From the NCBI GenBank assembly GCA_013399895.1, contig VXBA01003096.1:1-64000 (forward strand): a stretch of DNA of 64,000 nucleotides, in the 5' to 3' direction. Below, piece by piece: positions 24,291 through 37,321 of this stretch. Positions within the stretch are counted from its first letter, which is position 1, and every line of letters begins with the position of its first letter. The DNA comes from Serilophus lunatus (Eukaryota > Chordata > Aves > Passeriformes > Eurylaimidae). Under the pieces are notes generated by a model. It was given only the letters and a program-made list of their open reading frames with translations. It did no database searches and had not been told where the DNA came from. Made by a program: the position numbers and the translations under genes.

Positions 24291-27200
24291 GCCTGTCTGG
24301 GCTGAGAAACAGTTTATCCAAGAAAGTCCCTTAAACAAAGAAGCAATATGTGGAGACGTATGTTAACCTTCAAAGCAAGTGCTGGTCTTGTTTATAGGGG
24401 TGAGACTTCACAGACATCTTTTGGGTCATGCAGAAATAAGAGAAAAGCTTGGCTTAAATAAGAAAATGTTGTCATACCTCTGGGCTACTAAATCACATAG
24501 TTTCTGATCTGGATCCATGTGAACAGGAGGGGTGATATTCTGGCACCACTAAAGTCAATGGCAAAATTCCCATAAATTAAATGAGTCAGGATTTCTCCTC
24601 AAAAGTCTGGGACAAAGTCCATTAAGTGAGTAAATGGAAATAATCTGCAAAAGAAAGACTCTACATTTCTATGTGTTTATCTCTCTAATCTTGTTTGTTT
24701 GGCTTTCCCAGCAATAGGGTTATTCCTATATAAATAAGAAGTATTAATGGACTTCTTTGAAGGACAAAGACTTTGATAAGATTGCCAGCAGGGTTGTAGG
24801 TACTGCTGAAGGTTCTGATGACTTGTGAGAAAGCACAGGCTTGGGAACTGAAACATCCCAGTTCTTTTGCAAACTACTGTCGAGCTATTGTTGGCGATCA
24901 TTTTTTTGCCTCCATTGTTCCACAGCTGGATTTGAAAACTAGCATAATATAATTTGTTTTATCCTGTTATTGCTAAACACTGCTAATAACTCTGTAATTT
25001 AAACAAAATATTCATATTTTTATTTAAAAATTCTTTTGACTGTGGAAATATTTCCCTCAACTTAAGGCCAACAAAAAACTAAGTCACCTCATGAACAAGA
25101 AACAAGCCAGAGGAAGTTTCTGTGTTTAGTTGAGGAAGAACAGTATTTATAAAAAAATAAACCAACTTTTCCTCTGCCTATCAGAAAGAATGGGGCAGAT
25201 TTTTAAGTTATAAATCCAAGATATGTAACCACCAAAGGGACCGCATTACAAGGTGGTGTAATAAACAATGTCTGACAGAGGTCAGAAAGGTTGCCACTAG
25301 TTTGTGTGACAAGAATTTTTACAGGATAAACTAGATACTGGCTGAGAAGAGATAATCATTTGCACAAGATTGGAAGAAAATGGAAAATCAATATCATCAG
25401 CAAAGAGGTTACCTTGGAAAAGAAGTAGGGATCCTATAGTGAGGAAAAAAAAAATTGTGGAGGTTCAACAGACCACGAAATAAAGACTGAGGGTATTCCA
25501 AACCAGTAGGTTATAGAGGGAAGAAGTAAATCTAAGGTTATGTCAATGACTCAGTTAGGGTAAATATTATATTAATATTAATGGACAATGACAGAAAGAT
25601 AGTATCATACTATTCTGTTGAAAGACCTCTGGAAGCTAGCAGGTATAACATGTCCTTAATTCAGGATAAATCTAAGAAACGAGTATACTCTTTGGGAAAT
25701 TAGATAGCTGCAATGATATGAAATATCATCTAAAACTAAGGTATATACAAGATTAATATGTAATCCAAGCTGTCTGGAGGGTTTTCACTCTAAATTGAAT
25801 TCAAACACAAGGGGTAGGCTGTTTCATCCGTGAATTGATGAAGATGTGAGTAGACAAGCCAAGAACACAAAGTTGCTGACAAAAACTTATTTGAAAGCCA
25901 AGGACATAAAAAGGCTGAGTATGTGGATTATAACCATGAGAAAAAACAGCACAAATTTTCCTTGTGGTAGCTGAGAAAAACGTTTGGATTCATGAATAAA
26001 AAAATGTAATATTGTCTTCATGGATAGATGACCTACCAAGTGATACTGGCTCCCATCGTTCATCCTCTCTTCTATCAGCAACCACCTGAAGAATCCTACA
26101 AATTGGATAATAGTGGGTTCCAAAGTGGTGACAGCAGGTGAGCTGAAAAAACTGAAGGTAACATGGCAAAATAGCTCCATGGATATGTGTCTGTATGATC
26201 AGAAGGACAACAGTCAATTCTCTGGTCTCATGAAGATGACGGATAATCTGGAGCAGAAAAATCTTCTGCCAAGTCATATCTGGCCTCTGAATAGTCCATG
26301 TACTGGAGCAGCTCAGAACCAGAGCAGCTGTCTCTGCATCCATGTTGTCATGATTAGGAAACCTCTGTCAGTTTGAGCTTTCTGTTTTCCTTGTCAAAAA
26401 CTTGAGCTGCATGAGGCTTAGGACTGTGCCCAGACACTGGCATCTCTTGCTCTTCTCTGTGTTTTTTACATGCAAGAAGCAAACCAAAACCAAACCTCTC
26501 AAACAGAAAACTTTTGGCTGAAACAACAGACCTTCCAGCACATCAGGATATTCATTCTTTTTAAATGCTCATCAAATAAGGTTAACTTGAATACTGTGTT
26601 CATCTTAAATAAAAGGACATGGCTGTTTTCTGCTAGAGATTTTCTACTTTCAGGATGCCTGCACTGTCAAATAGCTTAGCTTCTTGTGTCTGTCTATACA
26701 TGTGCTAGCTCTTTCCTCTTTTGGAGTGAACTAAACACATTCTTCTGGCCCAAGGACTTTGTGTAGTCCTTCAGTGCTATCCCAGCAGGTCCCACATGCC
26801 ACATTCTCGTGTCCTATACCAAACATGTTTCCTGGACTTCATCTAAAAGGTACTTCCCATGCACATTCTTATAATTCCAGGCACCTGGAACTGGCTCCCC
26901 CCACAGTGCTGCATGAGCAAAAGCATCTCAGGGCCCTGCATGGAGACCTCGGCTGCCAGTAGACAGATTTTTGGTGAATATTTCCTGCTGGAAGATTCCA
27001 GTTCTTGACATTGACCCCATATTCCTCCTTGAGTAGGAGAAATTGACTTCTCTGGAATTGCATAAGGGTTGTGATAAACCAAGCATCTGGTAATCTGTGA
27101 CAAGACCAAGCATCTTCCCCTAAATTAAAAAGGAAATACGACCTAAAGAACACACTACTTTCCTGGACCCTGAACAACCTTGGCCCTCTGGGTGATTAGG

Positions 27201-29945
27201 TCAGTGAACTTTCACAAACCAAGCTTATACAAAATCCTGGGTTAGTTTGTGAAACTGGAGATTTGTAAACACTCCAGCGCACTAAGGGATGTACTAGCTA
27301 CACAGTTGGTTTTAGTTCTCCTGTTCAGAGAATTATAGTTCTATAATGAATTGTTAGATGGTTTGTGTAGGCTTTCGTTCAAGACTGGTTATAAGCTGAT
27401 GTACTTCAAAAATCAGGAGTAACTAGGTATGGAGAACAGCCACAGAAAGCCATACTTAAATTTATGTGTCAATTCTTTGTACATCTTACAAAAAAATTGG
27501 GAAATTTCTGCTGAAAGTGTCAAGACATATCCATGCATTCACTAGGAATCTTGTTTTAATTATATATACTCAAATGTCCAAGATTTCATTTCAGCTCCTA
27601 GACAAAAACTTTTTCTCCAAGGCAGTGGGTGCGAAGCCAATTAACATACTGTAGTATTGCTTTCCTGATCATGTGAGGCTGTGCTGATATAAATTAGTTA
27701 ATCATTTAGCATATTATCCACTAGACTTTGTGGCTTTTTTATGCAAATTCAAAACTATCATAAAGAACCATGTATCAGTACCATGAGAATGCTGTTAGTT
27801 GCATGCTTGAGATTTTGGTGAGTACTTCTTGAAAAATACTGTTAGGCAAGGGACTAGAAAGCTAGCAATTAAGATAGTATTACAGAAAAATCCACAAAGA
27901 AGTGAACACAGTGAAAGGAAAACCACCAAGTAAAACTGTATGTGGCTGCAATTGAATAAATAGGAAGAGAATAATGTTTAAAAAATTTTGTTTATAATCA
28001 TAAACTTTTTGTGTAATTCCATCATGTCAAGAACAGATACACACTGTCTATCAAAAACAACAGCTTAAATTCAGTTTTTAGGATAAACAAGAACTGGCAG
28101 TGTAAGCGAACCAGCAAGACCTTTAACATGTTGGAGATACGTAGCAGAAGACCACACACAAATTCTATAAATGCAGTCCATCCAAAAGAATATCCTGTAA
28201 TTCTTCTGTGGCTCTTACTCCTGAAATAATTAAAATTTGGAAGAGATGCACATGATCGGTATCACTACATGTACTATTTCAGAGAGCAACATCTTGCGAT
28301 TCTTTAATTTTCTGGCCCTTTCCGAGGTCCTCACTGATGTCTGCTTCTTCCATGGATTTTTTCCCCCTATCGTTTTACTTCCATGAGTAGGGCCCTTCAA
28401 ATTTGGCAAAATCAGACTTGTAGCTCTACCATAATTATTTTGTAAGCAACAGCAACTCTTTTCCAGCTGGTAAAAATGTGTTGTGTACTGCCCAAAGCTG
28501 AGAAAATAGCATCCTTTCACACTATATCCTTTTTCTTTCATCCATGGTAGATCCATTTTCACCTTCCCAAGAGGATTTCTTCCTGAGTCTCAGTGCAGGA
28601 GGATGTGGTATTCCCTTTGCCTTCTTTCAATGTTTGTTTATTATTGCTGAGGCATTACATTTTTATATTTAATACTCTTCAGTAAATTCTGCTTAAGGAA
28701 CCTAGTTATTTGTAGGTTCTACACACAGAGGCTCTCCAAAACTTTCGCCTGGAGTAAATTAACCACAGGAGGAAAATGGTTTACAATGTAAAAGTAGCAA
28801 CAGGCATTTTGTCATCACTGCTAACAAATGGAATTCTGTCTGGACAACCACAGCTTCCTTTCTGTACTAAATCCTATGAGAACTCTTGCATTTCAAATAT
28901 AATATCACCAGTAGAGTACGTCAGCAATGCTACTTTAAAATATCTTCTTTACTCTTTCATTAGGACTAGATCTGGAGAAGGAAATGTCTACAGACTTTCA
29001 TGAACTGGTAAATTATTAAAACAACTTCTAAATAGAGGATAATGAAATGCAAACAACTGTAAATAGAAGTGAACAGGAAATTCTTTTTCTAGCTATTAAA
29101 AAGGCCCCTACATCTTGTTAACATTAGGTTCTGCCAAAATAAAATTAACAAATGTAAAAAGCTGCTAATCATAGGCCAGTGGCTCTAAAATACCCTGGCT
29201 AAAAGAGCCAGAAGCTGCTTGGGTTAGCATAAGGCACATAGTTTCTTCTTTTGCCATCACTGACTTTTTTTGAACAAAGTCATCACATTGCATAATATTT
29301 CTGCATCTGTTCCCTCATCTAGAGTGTTTTTCCCAGTGTGATTGTCAGGGACAGTGCACTAACTCATATAGTAAGTGGCCTCTATACGTACATTTTCTGA
29401 ATAATTTGATTAAGATCAACACCCAAGAAGGCAACTAGAGAAAAAAAAAAGGCATAATTGGTACCTCAGACTCAAAACAAAACTAATTTTTTTTCACAGT
29501 CCTAAATATCCATCTATTTTCAAAACAATGAGAACAAATATGCCTCCAGCAATGAAGGTACATACTTTTACATCCATGTACCAGCCAGACTTGCTATCTG
29601 CACTTTTGATATTATATATGCAAATCATCTCATATTATGTAAATATTAAACCCTGATTTCTCTGTTGCTTACTGTGTAGCCTACAGCAAGACTATTTCAT
29701 GACATGAGTGGCTTTAGTTTACCTATTTATCAAGGCAGTTGGATCCTTACTACTCCCCAGGTCTGAGGTCACAGTAAATGTTGACTCTTCATATTTGAAA
29801 GGCCTACTCAGCCTGAAACATCACCTAGTCATATGATTTGTGTAATATTACATGTGGCCTCAAGTGAATGATCTGGTGTGGTGGTTTTAACGCTAGGGGG
29901 TGCAACAGTGACGAAAGACTGAATAGAAGCAACAACAGCTAATAG

Positions 29946-29951
29946 TTTATT
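29946..29951 (-). terminator. LTR poly(A) signal (AATAAA)
   Basis: AATAAA on the minus strand, about 75 bp before the 3' end of the LTR at 29877-31563. It aligns with the AATAAA at 48125-48130 in the related LTR. Confidence 0.65.
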
Positions 29952-30340
29952 TATCTGGGGCTCTATAGACCTTAGAATCCCAGTAGGCACTAAACAAGTA
30001 CACGTAACAGACCCAACAATATTCTGCAAAAAATAAAAACAAATAGCAAACTGCTACTCCAAGCAGGCTGGCAGGTTGAGAAGCAAGGGAAGAGAAGAAG
30101 GCCGCCGTGTGGGTTATATTTCCCAGTCCTGGAGCCCCTGAAAGAAAAAAACAGTGAAAAGCACCCCCCCAGGGAACCCAAAGGGGAAAGATACCACACT
30201 GCGTTGCTGCTGCATGGTATTCTGTTGTCACTGCTGGGGCTCTGGTGGCGCTGTGGTGTGAGGGAGGCCGGGAGAAGCAGCAACCGACGTCATCACGACC
30301 ATGAAAAGCTGTCAAAGGGGAAGCAATTCCGGGGTTCTGG

Positions 30341-30348
30341 CTTTTATA
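30341..30348 (-). promoter_or_regulatory. LTR TATA box
   Basis: TATAAAAG on the minus strand in GCGTATAAAAGCC, at the junction between the GC-rich upstream part and the ordinary-composition downstream part of the LTR, as expected for the U3/R boundary. Confidence 0.6.
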
Positions 30349-30849
30349 CGCTAGCAATCCCGCGAAAACTCAGGGTTCTCTTCCCAGCCAGGCAGTCTTC
30401 TCACTGGACAGCAGCGCTGGGCACCACCCCGCTCCGAGATCTTGCCAAGAGGCAAAGATGGCGCTTCCCGCCAAAGTTGCCCACATGGCTGCTCTTGCCG
30501 GGAGGAGAGGGGCTGCCGCCGCCACCCTGCCAGCGCTGGGGATGCTTGGGGCCCAGGGGCACTGCCCGTCAGCTGCCCCCGCCACCGTGGATTCACTCTG
30601 GGCTGCAGCGCTGGCCTGAGGAGCCAGCCCTGCCTTGTGCACCAGCTGCCACCACTGCTGGGGTATGGCCCTGCCCCCCGCGGCCATCGGCATGGCCAAC
30701 CCGCTGCCGTCGGCATGGCTACCAGGGACCCCGCGAGAGGGGACCAGGAGTTGCCGTGGGGGGGCTCTGCCGCACCCCGCGGGGTGGCAGCACCCCCTCC
30801 ACCGCTGCTGGGGCCAGCAGGGTGAGACCCTGCATGGCCCTGGGGCTGG

Positions 30850-31410
30850 GGAGCAGGCAGAGGCAGCTCCTGGCCCTGTCCGGCCCCGGGAGAGAGGACC
30901 AGGGTTCGCCGGGGACCGGGGGGCCCCCCCGCCCTTGCTAGGGGGGCCGGGGTCAGGGCTGGGCCGCCACCCCATGGCACTCGGGGACAGACTCAGGACA
31001 GCCCCTGGGGGATCCCCTGCATCCAGATACGGACCGCGCCCCCAATGGCACTTGGGGATGGTCCCAACAGAGCCCCAGGAGCCCCCCACGGCCAGATACG
31101 GCTGCAGGCCGGGCCACCCACAGAGCCTGGGGAGAACCCCGGCCCCGGGAGAGAGTGCGCAGGAGCAGGGGCCGCCCCGGTCCCGGCCCAGCCCGGGGGA
31201 GGGCCGTGGGGAAACGGCTGGGAGCAGCTCCTGCCCCCTGCCCACGGGGTGGGGGGGAGGCCCTGCACAGCCCCCTGGGTGCGCCCCGCGGCCAGGCCTG
31301 TTCTGGGGGCCCGCACGTCTCGGGGAAACCCCCAGCCCCCCCCCAGGGAGTGGGCAGAGGCGGCTCCTGTCCGTGCCCAGCCCAGGAGAGAGGGGGTTTG
31401 AGTAGGGGCT
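30850..31410. repeat. Degenerate GC-rich internal repeats in the LTR U3
   Basis: The words GCAGAGGCAGCTCCTG...CCCCGGGAGAGAG recur near 30857-30897, in part near 31137-31155, and near 31350-31390 (GCAGAGGCGGCTCCTG...CCCAGGAGAGAG), at steps of roughly 230-270 bp. The array is imperfect and keeps all frames free of AT-rich stops, which explains the long overlapping open frames on both strands here. Confidence 0.6.
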
Positions 31411-31563
31411 GCCCCTTCAGGTGCTGGGATCATCCTCGCCCACTGTTTTTTCACTCTACTTCACTCCTGGGAAAACAAAGGAGAGGTTTTAACAGGCAAA
31501 CGAACAGACAAACATTTCCCCTCCCGTCAGAGAACGGAAAACGTCAGCTTTAAACCCACTGCA

Positions 31564-31924
31564 TCTGGACAAAGGCAAATCTCAATTCTTGTGATCAATG
31601 ACAGTCTACTACCTTTAACTGAGTAATACTGACTCCCATTTGTACTGACAGTCCTGAGCAGTTATGTACACAACAGAGATGTATATGGCGTTCCTGGATG
31701 AACCAGAGAAAGCACAGCCCAAAAGCCAGCAAGGAGAGAAAGCAGTGGTTGTTTTTTTTTGTTTGTTTGTTTGTCTGGAAGTTTTTCAATGGACTGTTTT
31801 TATGACATTTCCTTAAAAGTGGCAAATGGTGAACTGCAGCTCTGAGTACCTAGAAGGAATTGATTTTGGCTTCTGGGAAACAAGGTCAGCCAAGTTGGCA
31901 GGCTCAGCAGATAGCAGGGCCAGT
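31564..31924. other. Short unannotated spacer
   Basis: Starts with the right target duplication of the LTR (31564-31568). It holds a (GTTT)n tract at 31748-31774 and nothing else that I recognise. Confidence 0.5.
31748..31774. repeat. (GTTT)n / poly(T) tract
   Basis: Nine T followed by four GTTT-like units. Confidence 0.85.
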
Positions 31925-32355
31925 CATAGAAATGCAGAACCATGGAATAGTTTGGGTTACAAGGGACATTAAATATCACCAAGTTCTAACCCTTCTGTCA
32001 CGGGCAAGGATCCACCCACTAGATCAAGTTGCCCAAAGCCCATCCAAACTCTCCTCGAACACTTCCAGGGATGGGGCATTCACAACTTTATTGGACAATC
32101 TGTTCCAGTGCCCACCATCCTCACAGTAACAAATTTCTTCCTAATATCTAATCTAAACCTGCCCTCATTCAGTTTAAAAGCAACCACCCTTGTTCTGCCA
32201 CTACATGCCCTTGTCAAAAGTCCCTCCAGCTCTTCGTCATCCTCTTTTAGTTACTGAAAGGCTGCTGTAAGGTCTCTGCAGACCCTTTCCTTCTCCAGGC
32301 TGTGCCACCCTAACTTTCTCAGCCTGTCTTCATATATGAGATGCTCCTGCTATCC
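31925..32355 (-). mobile_element. CR1 LINE 3' fragment, minus strand
   Basis: The minus-strand reading ends in a CR1 tail (CATAGAAATGCAGAACCATGGAATAGTTTGGGTT at its 3' end, on the plus strand side 31925-31958). Ahead of it lie the 3' UTR blocks (GGACATTAAATATCACCAAGTTC, CTGTTCCAGTGCC, TTCTTCCTAATATCTAATCT) and the end of ORF2 (TTCTCCAGGCTG, CTTTCTCAGCCTGTCTTCAT). The 5' limit near 32355 is approximate. No open frame of the reverse transcriptase survives. Confidence 0.9.
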
Positions 32356-34880
32356 TCTCCTTCTCCCTGAGATGTTTGGCTTCAAGGCTGTCTTGCTGCA
32401 CTGGAAGTTTTTTATAGTGAGACTGGACTACCAGCGTAAAAACCTTTCTCTATTTCCCAAGGGAAACCAGTTATGCATATATGACAAACTGGAGACCCAG
32501 ATAGTAGCCCTAGGCTCGTTATGAGTAGAAAACTCACTGGTAGTCCCTGATAACTGGCAAAATGATCCACTAGTTGTGGATCAGCCTGCTACTTTATAAC
32601 AGAGAAATTAAGAAAATGACAGAAAAATTCCAAACTTGCATGTGGCCTGAGATCTTAAATGGTATTCCCTACCTCAGACCTTAGAATAAATAATCCCACT
32701 GCTTTTGTCCTTTTATACTGCATGAGATTTTCCTGCTATGCTAACATGATTTAATTTTATTTTACTTGGCAGTAAGTAGATGGTCTTTAATATGTTAATA
32801 TTATTAGTAATATTTGTCACACAGATAACTCCTTCCATGGCCCTAGTGAACGAAAGCCTAAAATATTTCCCAGTAATTTCAGGCATTAGGTCATTGCTGC
32901 ACAGAGATGCTCTGTGGGATCTGGGGACATAAATCTTATCACTGATTCCCATAATTTACACCTAGACTGCAAATTGGATTAAATGTTCATGCAAAAGAGA
33001 AGCAGGAATACCCTTTATGTGCTTGTCTGCACAGTGGTCACTGTGGGGTGGTTAATGATTTTCTGCTTATTTGGGATTTTTTTAAACTAAATTTTTCATC
33101 TGTCATGAGAAGGAAAAAGGAGAAAAGAGGTGAGAAACTTGTAAACCAGCGTACTACACTATTTTCTTACTCAAAATCAGGCTCTGACCTTGGAACTATG
33201 GCCCTCCCAATTCCTCCCACTGCCATGCACTTAATAATGTGTATGATATTATATGTAATACATAAATAAAGAACCAAAGATAGATAATGATACATAATAA
33301 CAATTAAACAAATATGGCTCAGATCCTTCTAACTATTGCCAGGAGGACACATGGTGACATGGACAAGTTAGCACATGCTACCTGATTGACAGCAGCTCTG
33401 AGCTTATGTCTCTTGGGTATGATGACTGTGAGATTCTGTATCTCCCTTCTGGAAGGAAGCACACCTGGGTCAAGCCATATCTTTGAGGTTTCAAAAGCTG
33501 CACCGAGGTCACTGAGGCAAGTGGCTTCATGAACTGAACTGGGAATGTAAGACCAGTGTTGCTTCTAGTAGCCTGAGGTAAATGTAATGTGATTTTTTAT
33601 TATAAGACTACTTTTTAACGAAACCTGAAATTGTACTAGACATTTTCTGCAGATGAACTTATTCCAACGAAGGGTTAGAATGATCTTTTTATCTGTGATG
33701 AACTTCCCATTTACTGCATTAAAGTCTTCCTACATTTCATGCTGTCAAAAATTGGGACAAAGCTGTAAAAGTACACCTATGTCCATACTTGTGCAGTCTC
33801 CTGGCTATAACCATGTCTTTTTCATGACTGTGTAAAATCAGACAGTTGTCTCAATCTATTTCTAAAGGTGCAAGTGTCTACCCTGAGCAAACAAATAGCA
33901 ATGTAATTACAACTGACACATGCATTTTGCATTGCTGTCGTCACAGCATTTCCTCTCTAGGGCTTTGATGCAGGAGTTACTGAGCCAAACTCTTGATCCC
34001 ACCCTTGGCAAATAGTTCAACACATGTACAGAACGGCTGTGTGTGGATGTGGTTCAGGAATTAAATTTAGCCTCTAGATTTACCCAGTGATTTGACAATA
34101 GCTTAATTTTTCTAGGAATCAAATCTAGTTAATTAATGTACAATTTTGAAAGAAGACTACAGATTCATACCACATGGTGGCTTCAAGGTAGACTTTGTAT
34201 ATACCTAGACTCTAATAAAATTATATGGTTTTTAATTGAAACATTAGAAGTCGTAGCTATTTTAAACACCTGTTCTAGGAACTGGAGAATGTTTCAGTCG
34301 TTTTGATATAAGCACTTTTATTTTATGTTGCATCTCCAAAACAGTATCTTTAACCAGAACATCTTCTGTGTAAGGTCCTCAGACTACTAGCCCTGTAAAC
34401 TCAAAAAAATTGCTGCAGTGAAGTGGCATTTTAGCATATGTGTGACACATCATCTTGCTTATATATTGTCCATTGAGGAGGAGAAAGAATGTCACAAGTC
34501 AGAAAAAAAGTAGAGATATCCTTAAGTTGCCTCTGATATGGATATTACAGCTCTGAGTGTCTAGGTCTGTAGTAAGGGCAGATTCAGTGAGCTGAGCAGA
34601 TAGAGTTCAGACTGTGATTCATTTCCACCAATTATTGAAAACTGATTTGGGATAATATGAATTACAACGAAACCACGTCTGACTTCACTGGCTGGCTCTG
34701 CAGTGACAGCAAAGGAAGGGTAGTTTGACTTGTATATAAGCAGGTCTCTGGATATAGTCAGAAGGATCCCAGCACTACAGTATGACTAGTAGACTTGTTT
34801 TTTGGGTCATTCTTTCTCATATTATTGTTGCTAGACACCAGTATTTTTACTGGAAATTTAAAATGATTGCTGTTGCAAAT
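32356..34880. other. Unannotated AT-rich sequence
   Basis: No gene, RNA or mobile element recognised. Open frames are under about 80 codons. Confidence 0.5.
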
Positions 34881-35106
34881 ATTCCCCCACAAAGCCCCAC
34901 CCCCCAAAACAAAAAACCCAACCCTTGCCACTCTCCCTCCAAACGAACAACAACCCACCACCTAAAACTCCCCAAAGCAAAAAAAAACCTCCCAGCCAAC
35001 CCCCACCCCCCAAAACCCCACAAAAATCCTCCTAAAACCCAAGTGCCCCTCTCTCCCCACGCCCCCCAAAATGCTCATACAAAATCTCCTAAACCAACAA
35101 AAAAAT
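34881..35106 (+). repeat. G-depleted C/A-rich low-complexity tract
   Basis: Only 9 of 226 bases are G, while runs of 4-7 C alternate with runs of A. The minus strand is correspondingly G/T-rich with many runs of three or more G, so it has the sequence needed for G-quadruplexes, and the plus strand for i-motifs. There is no fixed repeat unit. The 110-codon plus-strand open frame across it (Pro/Lys/Asn-rich) is a by-product of composition. Confidence 0.9.
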
Positions 35107-37307
35107 TCTGGTAGTTTTTTTACAATTCTGTCCTGTCCTTTTTGGTTTGGTCTGGGACATTCAAAGGCACAGGGGCTGCATTACCCTAGTCACCAGTGAA
35201 ATATGACTTAGTATTACAGTTCTTATTTTAAAAGCTTGTGTTTGAGATTTCATCCAAGGTTTCTCTGTGTGGTCTATTTATTCAAAAACATAAGGAGAGT
35301 TTGTGGGAAAACATCTCAAAGTGGAAAAAGGATATTTAAAAAATACGAGTGTATCATGATGTCTGAAAATATCTCTTTTCCCTTATGCTCAGTATTTTCT
35401 TGTTCATCTCAGAGACCAACCTCTCAAAGAACCCTATGTGTTTGAGTCACTGGAGTATGTGGGGATCAGAACAGTCATCTGGCTTTTTTCCAGTAAGATC
35501 CTGCCTTGATGGAAACTACAAAAAACAGAGCTGGCCTTGATTTTTCTATTTAAATATTATTTCAGAGAGAGTCATCCCTTTCATTCTTCACACAAATGCA
35601 AGACAATGTAACTGAAGAGACTTGAAGACAATGAAGAAAACAAAAAGTTAAACAAAAAGGTTACGTAATTAATTTACTTGGAGAAGACATGGTTACGGAC
35701 TTGTCTTTGTGCCTGTAAGAAGGTTATAAAATACAACTGATGCCTCAATATTTTATAAGGCTTCTTATTACTTTCCATTGACCCCTGTTAAAAATTCAGT
35801 TTTCAAAGAGTTTTCATAGTCATTTGACACAAATGCTTGTTATTAACATGTAATTTTTAAGTGAACTTTTTTATTTTTATTTGAAATTAAAAGTGCAGAG
35901 TTTTGGCATAGCTAATGCTTCTAACCACTTCATTAAAATGACAGTGAAATTTCTATGATGGGGTATATTTTTGTTCAAAAAAGGACTTTATAGGCCATAT
36001 TGATGTCACAGTTCAGGAGAATCACACATATACGTCTTTAACAGCCAAATACCTATAAGATAAAACTCCCAAGGGCACAGTGGTCTTTATTAATAATATC
36101 CATGCCTTACACAGGGATAATGAGATACCACACCACTTCCCCCTTATTAGAGAAGAAAATAATGCCATCATTCACTGGAAAGAAGGCAAAAATAATGGCT
36201 TTGATTTGTTAATTCTGGTCTGTAAAATTGCTGCAATAACCAAGTAGCCAGCTGTTATTAATAAGGCTGCAATGTTTATTAAAAAGCTAGGGGTGATATG
36301 TCAATGTGTGTTGTCATTCTGGCTCATCTTATTTGATGGTTTTGACATTGCCTGGAAAAACAGGTAATTTACTTTCCATAGAATTATGTCTATGCAGTAG
36401 ATATAAGGCAGAAGATGAATGTCACCACCATTTCTCCATAAACTCGTCTTGGTTCTGATGCAATTTGTATTGAAATTTTCTGATTTATTTAAATTGTTTT
36501 AATGGGATCTGAATAAGGCTTCTTGTTTAGGGAAAAAACAGGCAACACATCTAAATCTTAGAGAACTACTTTTATACCTCAGATGGTGTTAAAAATCCAG
36601 AAATGGCTTTCTGATATCTGTCCTGGTGCCTACATAGAAGCAGCCAGAAAATTCTTTCATATATTAGGATAAGGCAATTGTTAGGAAAGGATAAGGAAAA
36701 TTCTCAGTTCATATTATAGCCCCACAATAAAGTTGATTTGGAATAAGAGGTGAATGGCTTACTTGACCAAAGCATTTTAAGCATATGCTTACATCTTATG
36801 TATATTAATGGTTTTATTGACACCAGTGAAGCATGTATTCAATTTCAGCTGAAGGAAAGAAAGAGAAATATAGAGCCTTTGGGCAAGGTGTAGTAACAAT
36901 TTAATTTCTTGTCTTAACACCATCCCTGGATAATTGTACCATGTGTGCTCATGTGTAACACGTCAGATGGAGGAAAGATTTTACTGGTCTTGGCAGAGAG
37001 ACAGTCTCCCCAGATGATGTCTCAGGTGAGTTTCTTTGAAGACACAAGGTGGATTTCCACACTAAGGATGTTCTTCCTTCACTGCAAGTCTGACCTAGTC
37101 ATTATGTACAGGATGAGAGGTTAAAAGCAATAATGAAAATGATGCGTAAAAGGACAAAACACAAGGTCTACACCTTCTCCCACATTCATATCACACAAAC
37201 TGCCAGGAAAACACACGTTAATAGCTTTATATTATTGCCTGTGTGTGACTGAATAAAATAAATGACATGATTAAAAGGTTCGTAAACTTGCTTAGCTGCA
37301 GTTTTTG

Positions 37308-37321
37308 TCACTAGATGGCAG
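37308..37321 (+). promoter_or_regulatory. CTCF-like motif (weak)
   Basis: TCACTAGATGGCAG differs by one base from the vertebrate CTCF core variant CCACTAGATGGCAG. The flanks do not add to the match and a single short motif is expected by chance now and then, so this is only a candidate. Confidence 0.25.

Larger units (their letters stand above)
18551..29876. other. Unannotated AT-rich sequence
   Basis: About 11 kb with no recognised gene, RNA or named mobile element. The inverted pair at 21675-21826 and 22943-23094 and two low-complexity tracts are listed separately. The largest open frames (131 codons at 19376-19771 plus strand; 151 codons at 21406-21861 minus strand) show no domain that I know. 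Confidence 0.5.
29877..31563 (-). mobile_element. Solo ERV LTR, 1.69 kb, minus strand, 5-bp target duplication
   Basis: On the minus strand the element begins TGCAGTGGGTTTAAAGCTG at 31563 and ends ...AAAACCACCACA at 29877. It is flanked by a perfect 5-bp direct repeat tctgg (29872-29876 and 31564-31568). The 3' 100 bp align with the LTR at 47180-48218: shared blocks CCCCTAGCG/CCCCTAGACG, TCACTGTTGC/TCACC and TTCAGTCTTTCG/TTCAGTTTTCCG, then the terminal ACC.CCACA. Both also start TG..nTGGnTT. A TATA box (30341-30348) and a poly(A) signal (29946-29951) place a U3 of about 1.2 kb, which is very GC-rich, and an R/U5 of about 0.45 kb. Termini and a 5-bp duplication suit ERVL-type elements, though the class is an inference. 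No gag, pol or env is present. Confidence 0.82.

Noticed and set aside
30204..31553. Long open frames on both strands (up to 291 codons) in the GC-rich block
   Set aside because: They lie inside a solo LTR bounded by a 5-bp target duplication. Open frames on both strands with Pro/Gly/Ala/Arg-rich products follow from GC-rich composition and internal repeats, and no domain is recognisable.
34782..35114. 110-codon Pro/Lys-rich frame
   Set aside because: It is created by the C/A tract, which lacks the bases needed for most stop codons in that frame.
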